DNA of 10,218 nucleotides. Source: Prevotellaceae bacterium. Lineage in GTDB: Bacteria; Bacteroidota; Bacteroidia; Bacteroidales; Bacteroidaceae. The stretch lies in the NCBI GenBank assembly GCA_022508635.1, contig JAFLUV010000086.1, positions 1-10,218 of the forward strand, written 5' to 3'. Under the pieces are notes generated by a model. It saw nothing but the letters and a program-made list of their open reading frames with translations. It ran no database searches and had not been told where the DNA came from. This document shows positions 7,201-10,218 of the stretch, in pieces (the first letter of the stretch is position 1; the number at the start of each line of letters is the position of its first letter). The translations under genes were made by a program, and so were the position numbers.

Positions 7201-9145
7201 GACGAAGTACATATTGGTAAGCTTAATGCTACTACTTTTGGTGGCTTGTGCAAGCATCGGGAATCCAGATGGTGGCATTTACGATGAGATACCACCTCGG
7301 GTAGTGTCAAGCAGTCCGGCAGATAGATCCACGGGCAATACCAGCCGCAAGATGCAGATTCTCTTCAACGAATTTATCAAGTTAGAGAATGCTAATGAGA
7401 AAGTCATTGTCTCGCCGCCACAGTTGGAGCCAGCCAATATTCGTGCTGACGGTAAGCGTGTGAAGATAACGCTTTTCGATTCCCTACAGGCGAACACTAC
7501 CTACACCATAGACTTTAGCGATGCCATCGTAGATAACAACGAGGGTAATCCCATGGATTACTACACTTATTCTTTCAGTACGGGCGATGAGATTGATACG
7601 ATGGAGGTGGCTGGCACAGTGCTCAATGCGCAAGACTTGGAGCCAGTGAAGGGCATGCTTGTCGGACTTTATCCTGTGGACTCCACTCTTTCCGATTCTG
7701 TCCTCAGGGAACGTGTGTTTAGTCGTGTGTCGCGTACAAACGGTTCAGGTCAGTTCTGTATCAAGGGCGTCAAGCCCGGACGATACTATGCTTGTGCGCT
7801 TGACGATAAGGACGGGAATCTTCTTTTCTCCCAGAAGAGTGAGCGCATCGCTTTTATGACAGACACTTTTACAACCTATTGTAAGCCAGACACACGCATG
7901 GATACTATCTGGCGTGACTCTACGCATTACGATTCTATCCGTGTGATTCCATATACGCACTATTTCCCTGATAACTTGGTGCTTGAAGCATTCCTTGAAG
8001 ATGGGCAGGATCAGCACTTGCTCAAGATGGAGCGTCCAGAACCGGATATCTTAAAGCTCTTTTTTACTGCCCCTGCCGATTCGCTGCCCATCATCCGTGG
8101 CTTGAACTTCGACGAGAAGTGTCTTGTGGCAGATGCTTCCCTCCACTATGATACTATCACGTATTGGATAACCGATACAGCTTTTACGCATCGTGAGGAT
8201 ACTATGAAGTTCGACCTGACGTTTCTTGAGACTGATACTACGGGTGTTCTGCAATGGCATACTGAAACATACGAGGAGACTCCGAAGGTGACGTGGGAGA
8301 AGCTTTGGAAAGAAAAGGAGAAAAAGATAGAGGAATGGCAGAAAGCTCGTGAGAAACGCGCCAAGAAGTCTAAGGAACCATTGCCGCCTGAAGAGAATCC
8401 CTATACGAAGACACTGCTGGATGTTTCGGTCAAGCCTTCAGGCAACATTGACCCGAACCAGAACATACGCTATACAGCCAAGGAACCTATTGCCAGTGTT
8501 GACACATCGCACATGCGCTTTTTTGTTAAAGTGGACACCATCTGGCAGCCTGAACCGTTTCTCTTCTTGCCTGAGCGCGACGTGAAGTCTTACACACTCT
8601 ATGCTGAGTGGGAAGAGAATAGACAATATCGTTTTGAGGTGGACAGCGCAGCTATCATCGGTGTCATGGGCAGTCCCTGTCGTTCTATTAAGAACGAGTT
8701 CACAGTCAAGGGCGAGGATGCTTTCGGATCGCTTTTCGTGCATATTCTTTTGCCGAATGATACAGCCCAGGTTGTTGTACAGTTGCTCAACAAGAGCGAC
8801 AAGGTTGAGGCTGAGCGTGTGGCGGAAAAGGACGGACGTGCCGATTTCTTCTACCTAAAGCCTGCTGACTACTATATGCGCTGCTACGTTGATAGCAATG
8901 GCAATGGTGTATGGGATACTGGCAACTATTCTGCCAGGTTGCAGCCCGAGCGTGTCTACTATTTCCCGCAGCCCATCCGGGTGAAGGCTAAATGGGACAT
9001 AGAGCAGGACTGGGCTCCGCTTGAAATTCCGCGTACTAAACAAAAACCTTTGGATATTACTAAGCAGAAACCGGACAAGAAGAAGAGCGTGAAGAACAGA
9101 AATGAAGAACGCGAACGACAGAAACAGGAGGAGCGTCGCAAGTAG
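7193..9145 (+). CDS. Lipoprotein with bacterial Ig-like (SbsA-type) domain
   Basis: The product (650 aa) is a probable lipoprotein of unknown function conserved in Bacteroidetes. Translation starts at a GTG that overlaps the end of the GH3 gene by 8 bases, preceded by AGAGAGAA. This start gives the positive N-terminus MYKTKY, a hydrophobic run and a lipobox LVAC with Cys19 as the lipid-bearing residue. An internal ATG at 7226 would remove the positive N-terminus and is less likely. Residues about 33-132 form an SbsA-like Ig domain (EIPPRVVSSSPADRST... ending YSFSTGD). Residues 138-225 resemble a carboxypeptidase-regulatory or prealbumin-like beta-sandwich (VAGTVLNAQDLEPVKG). A strongly charged helical stretch lies at 366-398, and the tail 614-650 is rich in Lys, Arg, Glu and Gln. 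No acidic surface-export signal is visible after Cys19, so a periplasm-facing location is likelier. Confidence 0.8.
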   Translation: MYKTKYILVSLMLLLLVACASIGNPDGGIYDEIPPRVVSSSPADRSTGNTSRKMQILFNEFIKLENANEKVIVSPPQLEPANIRADGKRVKITLFDSLQANTTYTIDFSDAIVDNNEGNPMDYYTYSFSTGDEIDTMEVAGTVLNAQDLEPVKGMLVGLYPVDSTLSDSVLRERVFSRVSRTNGSGQFCIKGVKPGRYYACALDDKDGNLLFSQKSERIAFMTDTFTTYCKPDTRMDTIWRDSTHYDSIRVIPYTHYFPDNLVLEAFLEDGQDQHLLKMERPEPDILKLFFTAPADSLPIIRGLNFDEKCLVADASLHYDTITYWITDTAFTHREDTMKFDLTFLETDTTGVLQWHTETYEETPKVTWEKLWKEKEKKIEEWQKAREKRAKKSKEPLPPEENPYTKTLLDVSVKPSGNIDPNQNIRYTAKEPIASVDTSHMRFFVKVDTIWQPEPFLFLPERDVKSYTLYAEWEENRQYRFEVDSAAIIGVMGSPCRSIKNEFTVKGEDAFGSLFVHILLPNDTAQVVVQLLNKSDKVEAERVAEKDGRADFFYLKPADYYMRCYVDSNGNGVWDTGNYSARLQPERVYYFPQPIRVKAKWDIEQDWAPLEIPRTKQKPLDITKQKPDKKKSVKNRNEERERQKQEERRK

Positions 9146-9220
9146 TTTCTGCCTGATGCAAGGTTATTTATTCCCTGTGTCTTTGAGGTGAGTGCTGAAG
9201 AGAAAATAGAAAAATAAATC

Positions 9221-10033
9221 ATGAAATATAAGTTTCAGAGAGAGAGAGGGATCTTTATCCTTTTGCTCCTTGTTTTCTGGAGTAGCAGTCGTGCCGCTTC
9301 AGCCCAGTGCTCAGCAGAAAACACGGCGTTTCTGCCTGGTGAGGAGCTAACCTACGACCTCTTTTTCAACTGGAAATTTATTTGGGTAAACGCCGGTACA
9401 GCCACCATGAGCATCAATGAAACGATGTGGAAAGGAAAGTCTGCCTATAAGGGCTATCTTATCACCCGCACCAGCGATCGCTTGGATCGTTTTTTTATGA
9501 TGCGTGACACGTTGGAGAGTATTATTACGCCAGACATGCAACCGCTTTACTTCAAAAAGGGGGCTAACGAAGGCGGGCGCTATTATGTGGACGAGGTGTG
9601 GTATTCCTATCTGGATGGTAAGACATCTCTGCACCAATATTATCGCAATCGTGATGGTGTCATGACAGAACGGACATACGACGGTACCGACTGTATTTAT
9701 GATATGATGAGCATGTTGCTACGTGCCCGGTCTTTCCGGGTAGCGGACATCCACAAAGGACAAAAGATGCGTTTCCCGATGGCAGACGGACATAAAGTGG
9801 CGGATATCACGCTCATTTATCGTGGACGTGAGAATTTCCGCATGAAGTCGACAGGTCAGGACTATCGCTGCCTGGTTTTCTCTTTTGTTGAGTATCCAGA
9901 TGGAAAAGAGAAAGAAATCATTACCTTCTATATCTCTGATGACGATAACCATATCCCAGTCCGCCTCGACCTTTATCTTCGCTTCGGTACAGCTAAGGCC
10001 TATCTCAAAACATCAAAGGGGTTACGACATTAA
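9221..10033 (+). CDS. DUF3108 domain-containing exported protein
   Basis: This is a 270-aa protein of unknown function. The N-terminus has KYKFQRER, then the hydrophobic segment GIFILLLLVFW, and a likely signal peptidase I site after ASA (residue 28), so it should be periplasmic or outer-membrane associated. FLPGEELTYDLFFNWKFIWVNAGTATMSI (residues 37-65, in parts) matches the beginning of DUF3108, a beta-rich domain whose opening usually has PGE, a tyrosine and an AGxA step. The rest alternates strands as expected. Cys30 is not in a lipobox, because Q precedes it. It lies 75 bases after the lipoprotein gene with an A-rich leader (AAAATAGAAAAATAAATC) and no clear promoter, so it is probably the last gene of the operon. 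An envelope role is inferred from the signal peptide and neighbour only. Confidence 0.8.
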   Translation: MKYKFQRERGIFILLLLVFWSSSRAASAQCSAENTAFLPGEELTYDLFFNWKFIWVNAGTATMSINETMWKGKSAYKGYLITRTSDRLDRFFMMRDTLESIITPDMQPLYFKKGANEGGRYYVDEVWYSYLDGKTSLHQYYRNRDGVMTERTYDGTDCIYDMMSMLLRARSFRVADIHKGQKMRFPMADGHKVADITLIYRGRENFRMKSTGQDYRCLVFSFVEYPDGKEKEIITFYISDDDNHIPVRLDLYLRFGTAKAYLKTSKGLRH

Positions 10034-10089
10034 AATATGGGCGAGACATCTGTTTTCAATTTCGAAGTTAGCTTTGTTGACATTCGTCG

Positions 10090-10097
10090 TATCTTTG
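10090..10097 (+). promoter_or_regulatory. Possible rightward -7 promoter element
   Basis: TATCTTTG is an exact match to the TAnnTTTG -7 consensus, followed by C. A TTTG at 10073-10076 is only 13 bases upstream, shorter than the usual spacing. A transcript from here would run rightward, antisense to the tRNA gene. No downstream gene is visible in the window, so it may be chance. The rest of 10034-10150 shows no gene and no clear terminator. Confidence 0.2.
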
Positions 10098-10150
10098 CTA
10101 ATCATGCAATATACTGGCTTCTGCTACTCCGAATGTTTGATAGGGAAAAG

Positions 10151-10218
10151 TCGGAAAGAGGAGACTCGAACTCCCGACCCCCACGTCCCGAACGTGGTAC
10201 GCTACCAACTGCGCTACT
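10151..10218 (-). tRNA. tRNA-Pro(CGG), 5' end cut by the window edge
   Basis: Read leftward, 68 of about 73 bases are present. The D arm is GCGC-AGTTGGTA-GCGT, the anticodon arm CCACG-TTCGGGA-CGTGG with anticodon CGG (proline), and the T arm GGGAG-TTCGAGT-CTCCT. The 3' acceptor strand is CTTTCCG with discriminator A. The first five bases lie beyond 10218; pairing predicts CGGAA. CCA is not encoded (CTTTTCC follows), which is usual in Bacteroidetes. All stems pair, with G-U at the D-arm and T-arm bases. Confidence 0.95.

Noticed and set aside
10037..10218. Small rightward open frame starting MGETSVFNF after the DUF3108 gene
   Set aside because: Its second half (RGDSNSRPPRPERG) is simply the complement of the tRNA-Pro gene, a well-known source of false small proteins.
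10151..10218. tRNA as an integration (att) site
   Set aside because: No integrase gene or second copy of the tRNA 3' end is visible in the window.

Overview
The window looks like chromosome from a Bacteroidales bacterium, most likely Prevotellaceae or a close relative. This rests on three things: the protein types (Bacteroidetes-style PriA, AcpP, FabF, RNase III, a GH3-family protein and an SbsA-type Ig-like lipoprotein), TAnnTTTG-type promoter elements in place of sigma70 boxes, and a tRNA gene that does not encode CCA. The order acpP-fabF-rnc is common in this phylum. The window is mostly housekeeping DNA. I found no mobile element, CRISPR array, toxin-antitoxin pair or obvious defence island.

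Layout. Positions 1-88 hold a perfect 22-bp palindrome downstream of a leftward gene. A leftward secreted DNA/RNA non-specific endonuclease (89-970) follows, with an altered DRGH motif. Next comes leftward priA (1038-3041), the replication-restart helicase. A divergent intergenic region (3042-3260) carries one promoter for priA, one for acpP, and a cluster of similar TGCACAAA-type words including a 12-bp palindrome.

The rightward cluster is acpP (3261-3497), a hairpin with a perfect 20-bp stem (3512-3562), fabF (3585-4850), rnc (4855-5661), a GH3-family adenylase-like gene (5674-7200), an Ig-like lipoprotein gene (7193-9145) and a DUF3108 gene (9221-10033). Spacing is tight from fabF to the lipoprotein gene (4-nt gap, 12-nt gap, 8-nt overlap), which suggests one operon. 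A leftward tRNA-Pro(CGG), cut by the window edge, closes the window.

AcpP and FabF supply the carrier and the condensing enzyme for fatty-acid elongation. RNase III processes double-stranded RNA. The next three products are a predicted acyl- or amino-acid-conjugating enzyme of unknown substrate and two exported proteins of unknown role. The most interesting observations are the 20-bp stem between acpP and fabF, which lies in the presumed transcript that also encodes RNase III, and the repeated operator-like words in the priA/acpP divergent promoter region.
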